A stretch of 64,000 nucleotides of DNA from Mycobacteroides immunogenum (GTDB lineage: Bacteria > Actinomycetota > Actinomycetes > Mycobacteriales > Mycobacteriaceae), in contig NZ_CP011530.1 of assembly GCF_001605725.1 (NCBI RefSeq), forward strand, positions 4,216,001-4,280,000, given 5' to 3'. The first letter of the stretch is position 1. Each line of letters begins with the position of its first letter. A model generated the notes under the pieces. That model was not told the DNA's origin and did not search any database. It saw nothing but the letters and a program-made list of their open reading frames with translations. This document shows, in pieces, positions 36,954 through 47,315 of the stretch. The position numbers and the translations under genes were made by a program.

Positions 36954-38339
36954 CTACTCGCCCCCGTGCGTGCCCGATCCACTCCCCTGATTCGCTGATC
37001 CACCACCCGGATTGGCCGGTGCGGCCGGGATCGACGTCATCGCAGGCATGTGCCGCGACGGTCCGTCCGAGCCCGAACCCGCGTTCCCGCCGAACCCCGG
37101 AGACCCGTGAAGGTTGCCCGACCCCGGGCTGTTGACGGGTGCCTGATAGTTCGGCACCGCGGCATCCGGCACGCGGGTAATCGGTGTCGGCGCCTCGATC
37201 GTCGTCGGCGCGGTGATCGCGGGAGTGTCCACAACACCAGGCCGGGTGGTGACGATGGTCACCCCTTCCGGCGTCGTGGGCACGGTCACGATGGGCGCTG
37301 TGGACGGCGCCGTAGCGCTCGGCGTCACGCCCGGCACCGACGTGGGCGTGACCGTGGGCACCGTCGTCGTTTGCGGCGCGCTGGACGGAGTCGAGGTGAC
37401 CGCGGACGCCGAACTCGGCGGCGTCGTGGTGAGTGTGACCGACGTGGACGTGGAAGTCGGCACGGATGTCACGCTCGTCGAGGTGGCGGCGGAGGTACTC
37501 GCCGAGGTCGAGCCGCTTGTCTCCGTCGTCGGCGTCGACGTGGCGGTCGAGGTGGGGGCCGACGTGGATGTGGTGTCGGACGTGGTGACCGATGTCGACG
37601 TCACCGAGGTCGTCGCGGTGGTCGAGGTCGTGTCACTGGTTGTGCTGGTGACGGGTGCGATCGACGGCGGCGACAACATGATTCGCGGCGTCTCTGTCAC
37701 CATCTCCGGCGGCACGGTGGCCTGCGGGTCCTTGGCGTCGATCCTGACTTCGGCCTGCTGCACGCGGCTGGCCAGCGCGGCCTTCTGCTGAGCGTCACCG
37801 ACCTCGTTGACGCGCGCGGCGGCCACTCCAAGCTGCTGCTGGGCTCCTTCCCAATCTCCTTGGGAAATAAGCTTTTCCACCTGAGCGAGTTCGGTTTGCG
37901 CCGACAGCACCACCGGATCGGTGCGCACTGCCGGAGGCGCCCCGAACAACGAGGTGCGCAACCCGTACAGGGCGTCACCGGGATGTGATTGGTAGACCGC
38001 CGCACCGAATCCGCCGAACAGCAGCGTCACCGCGGCCGCCGAACCGACCGTCGTGGCCAGCAGTCGCGAGCGTCCGCCACGGTCGCGCAACGCGTTACGC
38101 GCCTGACCGAGTGTGGGTTTGGCGGGCATCGGCTCGCGCCCGACGTCCTCGCGCCACGCCGCCAGCATCATCGCCACGGCGTACTCGTCCGAGTCGGAGG
38201 TGGCCACCGGCAGATCGGCCGCGATGGCGTCGATCATCCGGTTGGTACGCCGCAGCGCAGCGAGATCCTCCGGCCCCTCGTTCTCTTGCCAGCCACCCTG
38301 GCCCGGGAACCATCCGCGTCCATCAGCCACGGTGATCAC
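36954..38339 (-). CDS. rsdA: Anti-sigma-D factor RsdA with long Ser/Thr stalk
   Basis: A 461-residue single-pass protein. The cytosolic N-terminal part (DLAALRRTNRMIDAIAADLP) binds SigD. A membrane helix spans residues ~93-116 (LLATTVGSAAAVTLLFGGFG). The exterior begins with a helical region to ~205 (LSAQTELAQVEKLISQGDW), then a Thr/Ser/Pro/Val low-complexity stalk ~225-400, then a Gly/Ser tail ending THGGE. From memory the M. tuberculosis protein (Rv3413c) is ~300 residues and has a C-terminal VAA degron; that ending is absent here. It overlaps sigD by 17 bases. Confidence 0.92.
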   Translation of the reverse strand: MITVADGRGWFPGQGGWQENEGPEDLAALRRTNRMIDAIAADLPVATSDSDEYAVAMMLAAWREDVGREPMPAKPTLGQARNALRDRGGRSRLLATTVGSAAAVTLLFGGFGAAVYQSHPGDALYGLRTSLFGAPPAVRTDPVVLSAQTELAQVEKLISQGDWEGAQQQLGVAAARVNEVGDAQQKAALASRVQQAEVRIDAKDPQATVPPEMVTETPRIMLSPPSIAPVTSTTSDTTSTTATTSVTSTSVTTSDTTSTSAPTSTATSTPTTETSGSTSASTSAATSTSVTSVPTSTSTSVTLTTTPPSSASAVTSTPSSAPQTTTVPTVTPTSVPGVTPSATAPSTAPIVTVPTTPEGVTIVTTRPGVVDTPAITAPTTIEAPTPITRVPDAAVPNYQAPVNSPGSGNLHGSPGFGGNAGSGSDGPSRHMPAMTSIPAAPANPGGGSANQGSGSGTHGGE

Positions 38340-38901
38340 CCGCCCGAGTCATCTCGGCCTTGAGTTTCTGTAATGCGCGGTGCTGCGCCACCCGCACCGC
38401 ACCCGCACTACTGCCGACCGCGTCGGCAGTCTCTTCCGCGGACAAGCCGACAACGACGCGCAGGATCAGGATTTCGCGTTGCTTCTCGGGCAGCACTTCC
38501 AGCAGCGCTTGCATGCGCCGCGATGATTCGGAGTTCAGTGCCTCCTGCTCGGGGCCGGCATGGCGGTCGAACTGCTCGGGCAGGTTCTCGGCGGGATCGG
38601 ATTTGTCCCGCGCCATCGCACGATGCGCGTCGGCTACCTTGTGTGCGGCGATCCCGTACACAAACGCCAGGAACGGGCGTCCCTGATCTTGGTAGCGAGG
38701 CAGCGCTGCGATCACCGCGAGACACACCTCCTGCGCTACATCGTCTGCGGAGAGACCACTTCTTTCCGCCGTTCCGACACGCGCGCGGCAATATCGCACC
38801 ACGACGGGCCGGATGGCACTAAGTACCTCGGAAAGCGCGTCGCGATCGCCATTGACGGCAGCAGCAACGACATCGTCGAGCCCGCTCTCCGTACTTGTCA
38901 T
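38323..38901 (-). CDS. sigD: ECF RNA polymerase sigma factor SigD
   Basis: A 192-residue ECF sigma factor. Region 2 shows VVVRYCRARVGTAERSGLSA, DDVAQEVCLAVIAALPRYQ and FLAFVYGIAAHKVADAHR. Region 4 has LEVLPEKQREILILRVVVG and SAEETADAVGSSAGAVRVAQ for -35 recognition. In M. tuberculosis SigD (Rv3414c) responds to starvation and stationary phase and is held by RsdA. Overlap with rsdA supports coupled expression and sequestration. It lies 89 bases downstream of the Rv3415c-like gene. Confidence 0.95.
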   Translation of the reverse strand: MTSTESGLDDVVAAAVNGDRDALSEVLSAIRPVVVRYCRARVGTAERSGLSADDVAQEVCLAVIAALPRYQDQGRPFLAFVYGIAAHKVADAHRAMARDKSDPAENLPEQFDRHAGPEQEALNSESSRRMQALLEVLPEKQREILILRVVVGLSAEETADAVGSSAGAVRVAQHRALQKLKAEMTRAGDHRG

Positions 38902-38990
38902 CGACTGCGCATTCCCCAGTGTTACGTGTGGTGCACCGTTGTGGTGCTGTTACCTAGGACAATAGCGGTGGGCGCCAACAGGCAGCACAT

Positions 38991-39818
38991 TTAGTCCACC
39001 ACCTCAAGGCGCCAACGACCGCCCGCGCGGGCAATCCAGGCGGCGCATTCGCGGCGAACAGCAACGAGGTCTACGTCACCTTGCCCCGTCTCATCACACG
39101 TCGGCAGTCCGGCCAGCATTGCCGCCAGTGCCCACCGCAGCGGTACCAGCTTGTGGACGGTGGCCGCCTGTAACCCGCGGGCGGCTACCGCGGCGGCTTC
39201 TTCCAGATCGCCGACGCTGCTGAGCGCAGCGGCCAGCACCATCACCGTCTTGACCTGGTGCCTTACCGACGGCACCTCCTGCGCGAGCTCTTCGGCGATG
39301 CGGGCGTGCCGCAGTGAGCGCGCCCCGTCACCGGACACCATGGCCAGCTCGGCCCGTACCCAGGCCAGCCGCAGCGGCAGACGCCACGGCCAACGAACGT
39401 CACCATCCCCGGCGAGCGGCGCGGCCTGTTCCAGTAATGCGTGAGCAAGCGGAAAACGCGCCAGACCCAGCGCATCCGCGGCCAACCCGACAAGCGCGTC
39501 GGAGCGCGCCTCGGCATTGGTGCCGGCCAGCGCCAGCGCCCGCCCATCGAGCCCACGAGCGTGCGCATGCCAGGCGAGCTGACGCAGCAGTGATGCGCGG
39601 GCGCTCAGGGCCTGAGAGGCCAGCCTGCCGGGCCGCGATGCCGGGATGGCACTCAATTCGGCGTGCGCGGCGGCATACCTTCCCGCTCCACCGAGCGCGA
39701 TGGCGCGCAACCAGGCATCATCTGGAGTCGAGGCCCTGGGCAGAGGCCAAGTAGCTGGACCGGCACCGAAGGCAGCATCGAGAAGTACTGCCGTCGCGGA
39801 GGTCGGAGAAGTCACCAT
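38991..39818 (-). CDS. Helical-repeat protein of unknown function (Rv3415c-like)
   Basis: A 275-residue protein in the position of Rv3415c, same length from memory when started at ATG 39818 (MVTSPTSATAVLLD). It is Ala/Leu/Arg-rich with repeated helical pairs (YAAAHAELSAIPASRPGRLA, SLRHARIAEELAQEVPSVRHQ, LEEAAAVAARGLQAATVHKL, each cut), suggesting a TPR-like solenoid. No catalytic motif. The conserved linkage between sigD and whiB3 suggests a regulatory or scaffold role. An upstream ATG at 39908 would add 30 residues. Confidence 0.75.
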   Translation of the reverse strand: MVTSPTSATAVLLDAAFGAGPATWPLPRASTPDDAWLRAIALGGAGRYAAAHAELSAIPASRPGRLASQALSARASLLRQLAWHAHARGLDGRALALAGTNAEARSDALVGLAADALGLARFPLAHALLEQAAPLAGDGDVRWPWRLPLRLAWVRAELAMVSGDGARSLRHARIAEELAQEVPSVRHQVKTVMVLAAALSSVGDLEEAAAVAARGLQAATVHKLVPLRWALAAMLAGLPTCDETGQGDVDLVAVRRECAAWIARAGGRWRLEVVD

Positions 39819-40179
39819 GGGAGCGGCCACCGTACCAATTCCGCCAAATATGGCGTTAACAGTTGATGCAGCAGATGTTAAATCGACATCAACTGGAGCT
39901 GTGAACACTTCGCGAACGCAGCGTTAAGGAAACGGAAAACCCACGGCCAAAACCGGCTGACCACGCAGGTGAGCGACCCTTACGTACCAGGCATGAGCAA
40001 AGACGATGAACGTGATGTTAATTCTGGACCTAATGGTGTGATGTTGCCATGATCATCGCCTATTGACTGGATTTCTACCGCGCACCTACGTTGTTTACAC
40101 CGCTTGTCATTGGCGACACGTCTGGTGCTACTTCACTCACGCGCAGGTCGACTGCGCGCGCAGCGAGAGGGTTAACCAC
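39819..40179. promoter_or_regulatory. Divergent promoter region between Rv3415c-like gene and whiB3
   Basis: This 361-base region is more AT-rich than its surroundings. It holds long non-coding sequence upstream of whiB3, as is usual for WhiB genes. A 19-codon plus-strand mini-ORF runs 39993-40052 (starts MSKDDERD). I see no firm palindrome. It should contain both divergent promoters and sites for regulators of whiB3. Confidence 0.5.
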
Positions 40180-40470
40180 ATGCCGCAGCCACAGCAATTG
40201 CCTGGGCCCAACGCAGATATTTGGGATTGGCAGATGAAGGGTGTTTGCCGAGGAGTCGATTCGTCGGTGTTCTTCCATCCCGACGGAGAACGCGGCCGCG
40301 CTCGCGCACAGCGCGAGATGAAGGCCAAAGAGATGTGCCGGGCCTGCCCGGTGCTGGTGCAGTGCCGCGCACACGCGCTGGCCGTTGCTGAGCCGTACGG
40401 AATCTGGGGCGGGCTTTCCGAGTCCGAGCGTGAACTGATTCTGCGCCGCGGAGTACGCCGCACCGCCTGA
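40180..40470 (+). CDS. whiB3: WhiB3 iron-sulfur redox transcription regulator
   Basis: A 96-residue WhiB protein. The four cluster ligands are Cys23, Cys53, Cys56 and Cys62 (C-x29-C-x2-C-x5-C). The G[V/I]WGG turn is at 74-78, followed by a basic DNA-binding tail RRGVRRTA. The N-terminus PQPQQLPGPNADIWDWQ matches M. tuberculosis WhiB3. WhiB3 senses redox and NO with its 4Fe-4S cluster and interacts with the principal sigma factor. ATG 40180 has GAGAGG about 9 bases upstream. A hairpin terminator follows. Confidence 0.97.
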   Translation: MPQPQQLPGPNADIWDWQMKGVCRGVDSSVFFHPDGERGRARAQREMKAKEMCRACPVLVQCRAHALAVAEPYGIWGGLSESERELILRRGVRRTA

Positions 40471-40484
40471 TACGCAGCGCGATG

Positions 40485-40524
40485 CGTCGGGCCCCCGCAC
40501 CCACCTGGTGACGGGGGCCCGACG
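40485..40524. terminator. Hairpin terminator between whiB3 and the convergent lipoprotein gene
   Basis: Perfect 13-bp stem CGTCGGGCCCCCG (40485-40497) with its reverse complement (40512-40524) in the 65-base convergent gap, followed by TTT on the plus strand. It can serve both genes. Confidence 0.75.
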
Positions 40525-40535
40525 TTTGCGGGGCT

Positions 40536-40865
40536 TTATGTGGCGGCGCCGGGCGCCGGGTCGTCGACCTTCCAGTTGAACGAGATCTTCGTCCCCTCGA
40601 CACCGGTGGCCGTCACGGTGACGCCGATCGTCTTACCTTCGCCATCGACGACAGCGCAGCGTTGGGTAGCGCCCTTCTCACCCTTCAGCGGCCCGTCACA
40701 GCGCACGTTGGTGAGCGCGACACCTGTCTTCTCCGTGATCGCGTCCTTGAGCCCGGCCTCCAACTTCGCCTTGGCGAGTTCGGGAGACGACGAACCCAGA
40801 CTGAAATGCGCCTCGCAACCCGAGAGCAGCAGCCCGGTCAGGGCAAGCGCCGCCCATCGCGACAT
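40536..40865 (-). CDS. DUF4333 lipoprotein
   Basis: A 109-residue protein. The N-terminal hydrophobic stretch ends in the lipobox LLSGC (Cys near residue 17). The DUF4333 domain follows, with LEAGLKDAITEKTGVALTNV, a Cys pair (VRCDGPLKG, QRCAVVDGEGK) likely forming a disulfide, and VTVTATGVEGTKISFNW. Found across mycobacteria; function unknown. ATG 40865 (MSRWAAL) gives a compact signal peptide; ATG 40877 is 4 residues longer. Confidence 0.85.
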   Translation of the reverse strand: MSRWAALALTGLLLSGCEAHFSLGSSSPELAKAKLEAGLKDAITEKTGVALTNVRCDGPLKGEKGATQRCAVVDGEGKTIGVTVTATGVEGTKISFNWKVDDPAPGAAT

Positions 40866-40900
40866 CTGAATAGCCATCAGTCAAGTAAACCCCCGCAGAA

Positions 40901-40942
40901 ACGAAAGCACCCCCGGTCCTGTAGGTCCGGGGGTGCTTTCGT
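40901..40942 (-). terminator. Strong terminator after groEL1
   Basis: A 16-bp perfect stem (ACGAAAGCACCCCCGG at 40901-40916, reverse complement 40927-40942) lies 10 bases beyond the groEL1 stop. The inner CCT/AGG bases may extend it. It separates groEL1 from the DUF4333 gene. Confidence 0.9.
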
Positions 40943-40951
40943 TGAACAGAA

Positions 40952-42580
<1,629 letters not shown>

Positions 42581-42624
42581 CTAGTCGGCTTTCTCAGCAC
42601 CGGACAGGAATGGGTAAAACGCGT

Positions 42625-42669
42625 ACCGCCCCGGAAATAGCCTGCATCGCAGGTCATTTCCGGGGCGGT
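42625..42669 (-). terminator. Large hairpin in groES-groEL1 gap (attenuator or processing site)
   Basis: ACCGCCCCGGAAAT (42625-42638) pairs perfectly with 42656-42669, and an inner CCTGC/GCAGG stem continues it. It starts 10 bases after groES and ends the 107-base gap's first half. No T run follows, so it may reduce read-through into groEL1 or stabilise the groES end. Confidence 0.7.
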
Positions 42670-42678
42670 CACATGGTG

Positions 42679-42978
42679 TTACTTGCTAACGACAGCCAGC
42701 ACGTCGCGAGCCGACAGGATCAGGTACTCCTCGCCGTTGTACTTGATCTCGGTGCCGCCGTACTTGCTGTAGATGACGACGTCGCCCTCGGACACGTCCA
42801 GGGGGATCCGCTTCTCGCCATCCTCATCCCAGCGGCCGGGGCCAACTGCGACGACGGTGCCTTCTTGCGGCTTCTCCTTGGCAGTGTCCGGGATAACCAG
42901 ACCGGAAGCGGTCGTGGTCTCGGCCTCATTGGCCTGCACGAGGATCTTGTCCTCGAGTGGCTTGATGTTCACGGCCAC
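42679..42978 (-). CDS. groS: 10-kDa co-chaperonin GroES
   Basis: A 99-residue GroES ([20 protein letters not shown] at the start, mobile loop [17 protein letters not shown], then GKxxxxG-like region and [15 protein letters not shown]). It caps the GroEL ring. GTG 42978 is chosen because AAAGGGA lies just upstream and the family starts here; a longer ORF upstream runs through the leader. Transcribed first from the CIRCE promoter, with a ~130-base leader. Confidence 0.97.
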   Translation of the reverse strand: MAVNIKPLEDKILVQANEAETTTASGLVIPDTAKEKPQEGTVVAVGPGRWDEDGEKRIPLDVSEGDVVIYSKYGGTEIKYNGEEYLILSARDVLAVVSK

Positions 42979-43113
42979 AGTGATCCCTTTCCCTCTCAGG
43001 GTGGCTCGGTGGGCCTGGTGCCCATGAGCCTGGATTGTCAATAGATGTTTCGGCGGCCGGATGAGTGTCGCGTCGTCGTCGCGGGTGCCGACACGACGTC
43101 AACCGATCGCCAT

Positions 43114-43148
43114 CTAGCACTCTATACATGAGAGTGCTAGCGCTCAAG
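43114..43148 (-). promoter_or_regulatory. CIRCE (HrcA) operator overlapping groES promoter
   Basis: CTAGCACTC-N9-GAGTGCTAG (43114-43122, 43132-43140) is a perfect CIRCE. On the groES strand a -35-like CTTGAG (43143-43148) and -10 TATAGA (43121-43126) are 16 bases apart and overlap it. HrcA binding would block transcription until heat shock. Confidence 0.93.
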
Positions 43149-43161
43149 GGTGGGCTGCTCC

Positions 43162-43620
43162 CTAACCGCTCAACGCGCCGGGATCCATCAGCAGATGAGC
43201 CGAGACGTCGCCGACCATCTCGACATCCACCCGCCGCGAGCTGAAATACCAACCCTGCCCGTCGTGGCCGAAGGTGTCGCGGTATCGGCCCACCGCGATC
43301 GGCTGCAACGGCAGCTGCTGGGTGGCTTGGACCACGCAGAACGTCGATCGGGCCGAGGCAGCTCCGTCCCCGGTGACCTCGACGATCGGGTTGAGCACCA
43401 GGTGCCTGGTACGCGGTGTGCCGCCGGTTTCCCGGTAGCGGCGGGTCGTCGTGAAAAAGAGCTTGGTGATGGCCGAGGCCCCCGACACACTGCCCTGTTC
43501 CCCACCGAAGGAACCGCGGCCCAGCAGCTGGCCGACCCCGTCGAAATCCCCCGCGTCCATCAGCTCGGCGTAGCGGTACAGCAGGTCTGTGATGGCCAGC
43601 CGGTCCGCGATATCACTCAC
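43162..43620 (-). CDS. SnoaL/NTF2-like protein
   Basis: A 152-residue protein with the NTF2-like fold, marked by the N-terminal [21 protein letters not shown] and [15 protein letters not shown] and the C-terminal [18 protein letters not shown] 43620 overlaps the tsaD stop as GTGA, so translation is coupled to tsaD. Proteins of this fold range from ring hydroxylase subunits to delta-5-3-ketosteroid isomerase; substrate is not predictable. It is the last gene of the tsa cluster, 22 bases from CIRCE. Confidence 0.82.
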   Translation of the reverse strand: MSDIADRLAITDLLYRYAELMDAGDFDGVGQLLGRGSFGGEQGSVSGASAITKLFFTTTRRYRETGGTPRTRHLVLNPIVEVTGDGAASARSTFCVVQATQQLPLQPIAVGRYRDTFGHDGQGWYFSSRRVDVEMVGDVSAHLLMDPGALSG

Positions 43621-44651
43621 CGCACCTGTCCCTTCACCACCGGTAGCCCGGGATCCGCGGCGGCCTGCAGCGAGGACGGCTCGGCGCCCGCGGCCACCAG
43701 GTGCGCCGCGAACGAGGCGATCATCGCGCCGTTGTCGGTGCACAGTCGCGGCGGCGGCACCCGCAGCGTCAGGCCGGCCTCGGCGCACCGCTGCTCGGCC
43801 AGCGCCCGCACCCGCGAGTTGGCGGCCACGCCACCGGCGATCAGCAGGGTGGAGACGCCCAGGTCCGTCGCCGCGCGCACCGCCTTCATGGTCAGTACAT
43901 CGGCCACCGACTCCTGGAACCCCGCGGCCACATCGGCCCGGGAAAAATCGGCTTCCGCGCCATGTTTTTCCACGTAGCGCGCCACCGCGGTCTTGAGTCC
44001 GGAGAAGCTGAAACTGTGCCTGGCATCACGCGGACCCGTCATACCCCGCGGAAACGGAACCGCTGACGAATCACCTTGTTGCGCAAGCTCGTCAAGCACC
44101 CGGCCGCCGGGATAGCCCAGCCCGAGTAGTCGGGCCACCTTGTCGTAGGCCTCGCCGGCCGCATCGTCGACGGTGGCGCCGAGCTCTTCAATGGGCTCGG
44201 CCAGTGACCGCACGTGCAACAAGCTGGTGTGCCCGCCGGAAACCAGCAGCGCCACGCATTCGGGCAGCGGCCCGTTTTCATAGACGTCGGCGGCGATATG
44301 TCCGCCGAGATGGTTCACTCCGTAGAACGGCACCCCCCAGGCCAGCGCCAGCCCTTTGGCGGCCGATACCCCGACCAGAAGCGCACCTGCCAGCCCGGGA
44401 CCGATGGTCGCGGCGACCACATCCGGCTTCTGTACACCCGCGATATCCAGCGCGCGCCGGGCGGTGACGCCGAGTGCCTCCAGATGTGCACGGGAAGCGA
44501 TCTCGGGCACCACTCCACCGAAACGTGCGTGCTCGTCGACGCTGGAGGCCACCTCGTCAGCCAGCAGCACGACCGACCCGTCGGGGGTCAGTTCGGCGAT
44601 ACCCACTCCGGTTTCGTCGCAGGAGCTTTCGATGGCGAGGATGACTGTCAT
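43617..44651 (-). CDS. tsaD: tRNA N6-threonylcarbamoyladenosine transferase TsaD
   Basis: A 344-residue Kae1/TsaD ATPase-like protein. It shows [15 protein letters not shown], the metal-binding HxxxH in [20 protein letters not shown] and the C-terminal CTDNGAMIA. TsaD transfers the threonylcarbamoyl group from TC-AMP to A37 of ANN-decoding tRNAs, with TsaB and TsaE. It lies in the tsaE-tsaB-rimI-tsaD run on one strand, the usual mycobacterial order (Rv3422c-Rv3419c). Confidence 0.97.
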   Translation of the reverse strand: MTVILAIESSCDETGVGIAELTPDGSVVLLADEVASSVDEHARFGGVVPEIASRAHLEALGVTARRALDIAGVQKPDVVAATIGPGLAGALLVGVSAAKGLALAWGVPFYGVNHLGGHIAADVYENGPLPECVALLVSGGHTSLLHVRSLAEPIEELGATVDDAAGEAYDKVARLLGLGYPGGRVLDELAQQGDSSAVPFPRGMTGPRDARHSFSFSGLKTAVARYVEKHGAEADFSRADVAAGFQESVADVLTMKAVRAATDLGVSTLLIAGGVAANSRVRALAEQRCAEAGLTLRVPPPRLCTDNGAMIASFAAHLVAAGAEPSSLQAAADPGLPVVKGQVR

Positions 44652-44663
44652 GGCAGCATCAGC

Positions 44664-45131
44664 CTATTTCACCTCGCCGTGGGCAGGGCGTTTCATGGTG
44701 AAGGCGTCTGCTCCGCTACCGGGGTAATACCGCTTGCGCAAGCCGACGGTCTCGAAACCGGCGCCCTGGTACAACGCGATCGCGGCCTCGTTATCGGTGC
44801 GGACCTCCAGGAACACCGGCCCCGGATCACTGTCTGCGTGTGCGAGCAGCGCATCCAACAGGCGCCGTCCCAGGCCCTGTTTCTGATAGGCCGGATCCAC
44901 GCCGATGGTGTGAATCTCATACTCGGGCTCATTACGTCCCAACCGGGAGATCCCGCCGTACCCCACCAGCGTGTGTCCGTCCCGTGCCGCCAGATAGAAG
45001 ATGTGCGCCGACGCGAGCTCGGCGAGGAAGGCAGACTCCGGCCAGGGGTCGTCGCCCTCGAACAGGACCGCCTCCAGTGCCGCACACCGCCGGGCGTCGC
45101 GGCGGCGCAGCGGCTTGAGCTCGATGCTCAT
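44664..45131 (-). CDS. rimI: Ribosomal-protein-S18-alanine N-acetyltransferase RimI
   Basis: A 155-residue GNAT enzyme acetylating ribosomal S18 and probably other N-termini. Motif A reads IHTIGVDPAYQKQGLGRRLLDALL with the QKQGLG pyrophosphate loop; VRTDNEAAIALYQGAGFETVG is motif B, quoted as AAIALYQGAGF. Its ATG overlaps the tsaB stop (45128-45131). Tight linkage to tsaB/tsaD is conserved in actinobacteria. Confidence 0.93.
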   Translation of the reverse strand: MSIELKPLRRRDARRCAALEAVLFEGDDPWPESAFLAELASAHIFYLAARDGHTLVGYGGISRLGRNEPEYEIHTIGVDPAYQKQGLGRRLLDALLAHADSDPGPVFLEVRTDNEAAIALYQGAGFETVGLRKRYYPGSGADAFTMKRPAHGEVK

Positions 45132-45751
45132 CGACGAGGTTCTTTGGCGTCGGGGCGACGCAGATACAGCGGAGTCAGCGCACCAGGAGGCCGGTCCCAG
45201 TCCGCCACCTGCACCAGCCGGGACGGCGACGGATACTGACGATCCAGCACCGGAAGATCGAAAAGCGCTGCGTGATCGGGTGATCCGGCGATCTGGGTGT
45301 AACCGTTCAAGGACACGTCCGCGGGTGCGTCGACGGCCGGGCCGCTGACGCGGGTGCCGTCGCGATATCCCGCCCAGTACACCTCACGCCGGCGCGCGTC
45401 GGTGACGACGAGAACGCTGCCGGCGGTGTCATAGCCGATGGCGTCCAGGGTGCACACCGGGTACACCGGAACATCCAGAGCCAGACCCATGGCCGCCGCT
45501 GTCGCCATGCCGACGCGCAGCCCGGTGAACGGACCGGGTCCGCAGCCCACCACGATCGCGCCCAACTCACCGACCGCGACACCGGCATCGGCGCAGGCCG
45601 CCCCGATGTTCGGCGTGAGTGCCTCGGCATGTCCCTTGGCGCCCATGGTGATTCGCTCGGACAACGGTCGCACCGATCCGTCCGGCGCGCGCCGGACGAG
45701 CCCCGCCGTGATGGCGGGGGTGGCGGTGTCGAGGGCAAGTACTACGGTCAC
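45128..45751 (-). CDS. tsaB: tRNA threonylcarbamoyladenosine biosynthesis protein TsaB
   Basis: A 207-residue actin-fold partner of TsaD. VVLALDTATPAITAGLVR at the N-terminus and IVVGCGPGPFTGLRVGMATA are diagnostic. TsaB lacks the metal-binding motif and serves as TsaD scaffold. GTG 45751 overlaps the tsaE TGA as GTGA. The C-terminal APGALTPLYLRRPDA tail is typical. Translationally coupled on both sides. Confidence 0.96.
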   Translation of the reverse strand: MTVVLALDTATPAITAGLVRRAPDGSVRPLSERITMGAKGHAEALTPNIGAACADAGVAVGELGAIVVGCGPGPFTGLRVGMATAAAMGLALDVPVYPVCTLDAIGYDTAGSVLVVTDARRREVYWAGYRDGTRVSGPAVDAPADVSLNGYTQIAGSPDHAALFDLPVLDRQYPSPSRLVQVADWDRPPGALTPLYLRRPDAKEPRR

Positions 45752-46215
45752 GGTTCGCGGCTCCAATGCCAGGTCGCGGTGCGTTCATCGGAACCGGGGG
45801 CACGTTCCAGCCGAATATCCAAGTGATGCGCCGAGAGCCGCTCGGCCAGCCCCTCTCCCCATTCAACGACGACCACCGAGTCATCCAGATCGGTGTCCAG
45901 GTCCAGGGAGTCGAGTTCACCGAGTAGGTCGGCATCGCGATGTTCCAGCAGCCGGTAGACGTCCACATGTACCAGCGCCGGGGCTCCGGGCCGCCGCGCC
46001 TCATGAACCCGTGCCAGCACGTACGACGGCGAGGTGATCGGCCCGTCGACATCCATGCCTTGCGCGATTCCCTTGGCCAGTGCGGTCTTTCCGGCCCCCA
46101 GCGGCCCGCTGAGCACCACGACGTCGCCGGCGGTGAGCCCGCGCCCGATCTTTTCCCCGAACTCCAGGGTGTCCTGCAGCGTCGGCAGCGCCGCGCTTCC
46201 CGATTCATCGATCAC
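45748..46215 (-). CDS. tsaE: tRNA threonylcarbamoyladenosine ATPase TsaE
   Basis: A 155-residue P-loop ATPase. Walker A is LSGPLGAGKTALAKGIAQG; switch region TSPSYVLARVHEA and Walker B LVHVDVYRLLEH follow. It drives turnover of the TsaBD complex. Its ATG overlaps the hydrolase stop by 4 bases (46212-46215). It begins the four-gene tsa run. Confidence 0.96.
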   Translation of the reverse strand: MIDESGSAALPTLQDTLEFGEKIGRGLTAGDVVVLSGPLGAGKTALAKGIAQGMDVDGPITSPSYVLARVHEARRPGAPALVHVDVYRLLEHRDADLLGELDSLDLDTDLDDSVVVVEWGEGLAERLSAHHLDIRLERAPGSDERTATWHWSREP

Positions 46216-47315
46216 AGCCCGGTCCGATCCCGCAGTCGCTGCTTGATCGCGGCGAAAAGTGTTGGCGTTGAACGTCTGACCAGCCGGTCTATACCGTCAT
46301 TGACGATTCCCGGATGTTCCAGCTGCACCAGATGCCCCGATTCACGCACCAGGATCAGCTCGGTGTGGCCGCTGGCCCCCAATTGCGCTGCCATGGACTC
46401 CGATTGGGTATGCGGGGTCAACATGTCGGTATCCCCGCATACCACCAGGCTGGGCAGTGGCGCGATGATCGGCAGCGCCGCGGTCTCGTCATGCTCCTCC
46501 AGTGCCCGCAGGAAATCCACAATGGTGGTGACGGGCGTCTGGTGAATCATCCGCGCACTGAACTTCACCAGCGTGGGACTTACCCGCTGGCCGCCGTACG
46601 ACGCCGCCTGCAGCACCGGACCTACCAGTGATTTCACCGCGCCGCGCCCGTGGTGGGCCGGACGGGGCGCGTAATGCACCGCCGTGCGCAGCACGCGCAG
46701 TGCCGGATTGCGCAGTCCCTCACCGATCGCGGTATGCGAAAGACCTTCGGCCGCACTGGCGATCAGGCCCACCCCGACGATCCGGCGGCCATACTGCTCA
46801 GGATGGCGCCCGGCGTGCGCGAGGATGGTCATGCCGCCCATCGAGTGCCCCACCAAGACGGCGTTACCTTTCGGCACCAGCACGCGCAGCACCGTTTCCA
46901 AGTCATCGCCGAGCTGTCTGATGGTGCACGAGGCGGGCGCGGGCGCGCCCGAACGGCCATGTCCACGCTGGTCGTAGAAGACCATCCGCACGTTGTCGCC
47001 CCACCGGGCGGCAAGCTCGCGGCGCTGAAAATGAAACGACGCCATCTGCAGGCAGAAACCGTGCACGAACACGACGGTCAGCGGCGCGCTGGATGGGCCC
47101 ACCTCGCGAACCGCAAGCGGGACACCGTCATCGGTCATCACGATGCTGCCGCGATCGGTCTCCAGCAGGTCGAAGTCCTCGTCGCGGTAGGGGTCATCGA
47201 AGCCGCGCCTACCGAGGGAGCGGGCGGTGCCGACACCGGCTACCGTCACCACCGCCCCCAGACCCGCGACGCCGGCCAACCAGGCGTTCGACTTGCTACT
47301 CAACGGCCCTGACAT
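46212..47315 (-). CDS. Alpha/beta hydrolase with N-terminal membrane anchor
   Basis: A 367-residue hydrolase. A hydrophobic segment near residues 10-28 ([18 protein letters not shown]) may be a membrane anchor or signal. The core has [16 protein letters not shown] (oxyanion), [10 protein letters not shown] and the nucleophile elbow [12 protein letters not shown] with Ser; the acid is near CGDTDMLTP and the His near [11 protein letters not shown]. Likely an esterase/lipase (Rv3423c-side neighbour Lip-like). ATG 47315 overlaps the alr end by 20 bases. Substrate unknown. Confidence 0.87.
   Translation of the reverse strand: MSGPLSSKSNAWLAGVAGLGAVVTVAGVGTARSLGRRGFDDPYRDEDFDLLETDRGSIVMTDDGVPLAVREVGPSSAPLTVVFVHGFCLQMASFHFQRRELAARWGDNVRMVFYDQRGHGRSGAPAPASCTIRQLGDDLETVLRVLVPKGNAVLVGHSMGGMTILAHAGRHPEQYGRRIVGVGLIASAAEGLSHTAIGEGLRNPALRVLRTAVHYAPRPAHHGRGAVKSLVGPVLQAASYGGQRVSPTLVKFSARMIHQTPVTTIVDFLRALEEHDETAALPIIAPLPSLVVCGDTDMLTPHTQSESMAAQLGASGHTELILVRESGHLVQLEHPGIVNDGIDRLVRRSTPTLFAAIKQRLRDRTGL

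Noticed and set aside
37220..37650. Direct-repeat array resembling a CRISPR
   Set aside because: The repetition is codon-level Thr/Ser/Pro/Val coding in RsdA, not conserved repeats with unique spacers.
37050..37988. Plus-strand ORFs rich in Arg/Gly or Val/Asp opposite rsdA
   Set aside because: They are reverse-complement readings of the Ser/Thr/Pro low-complexity stalk of RsdA, which explains the periodic composition.
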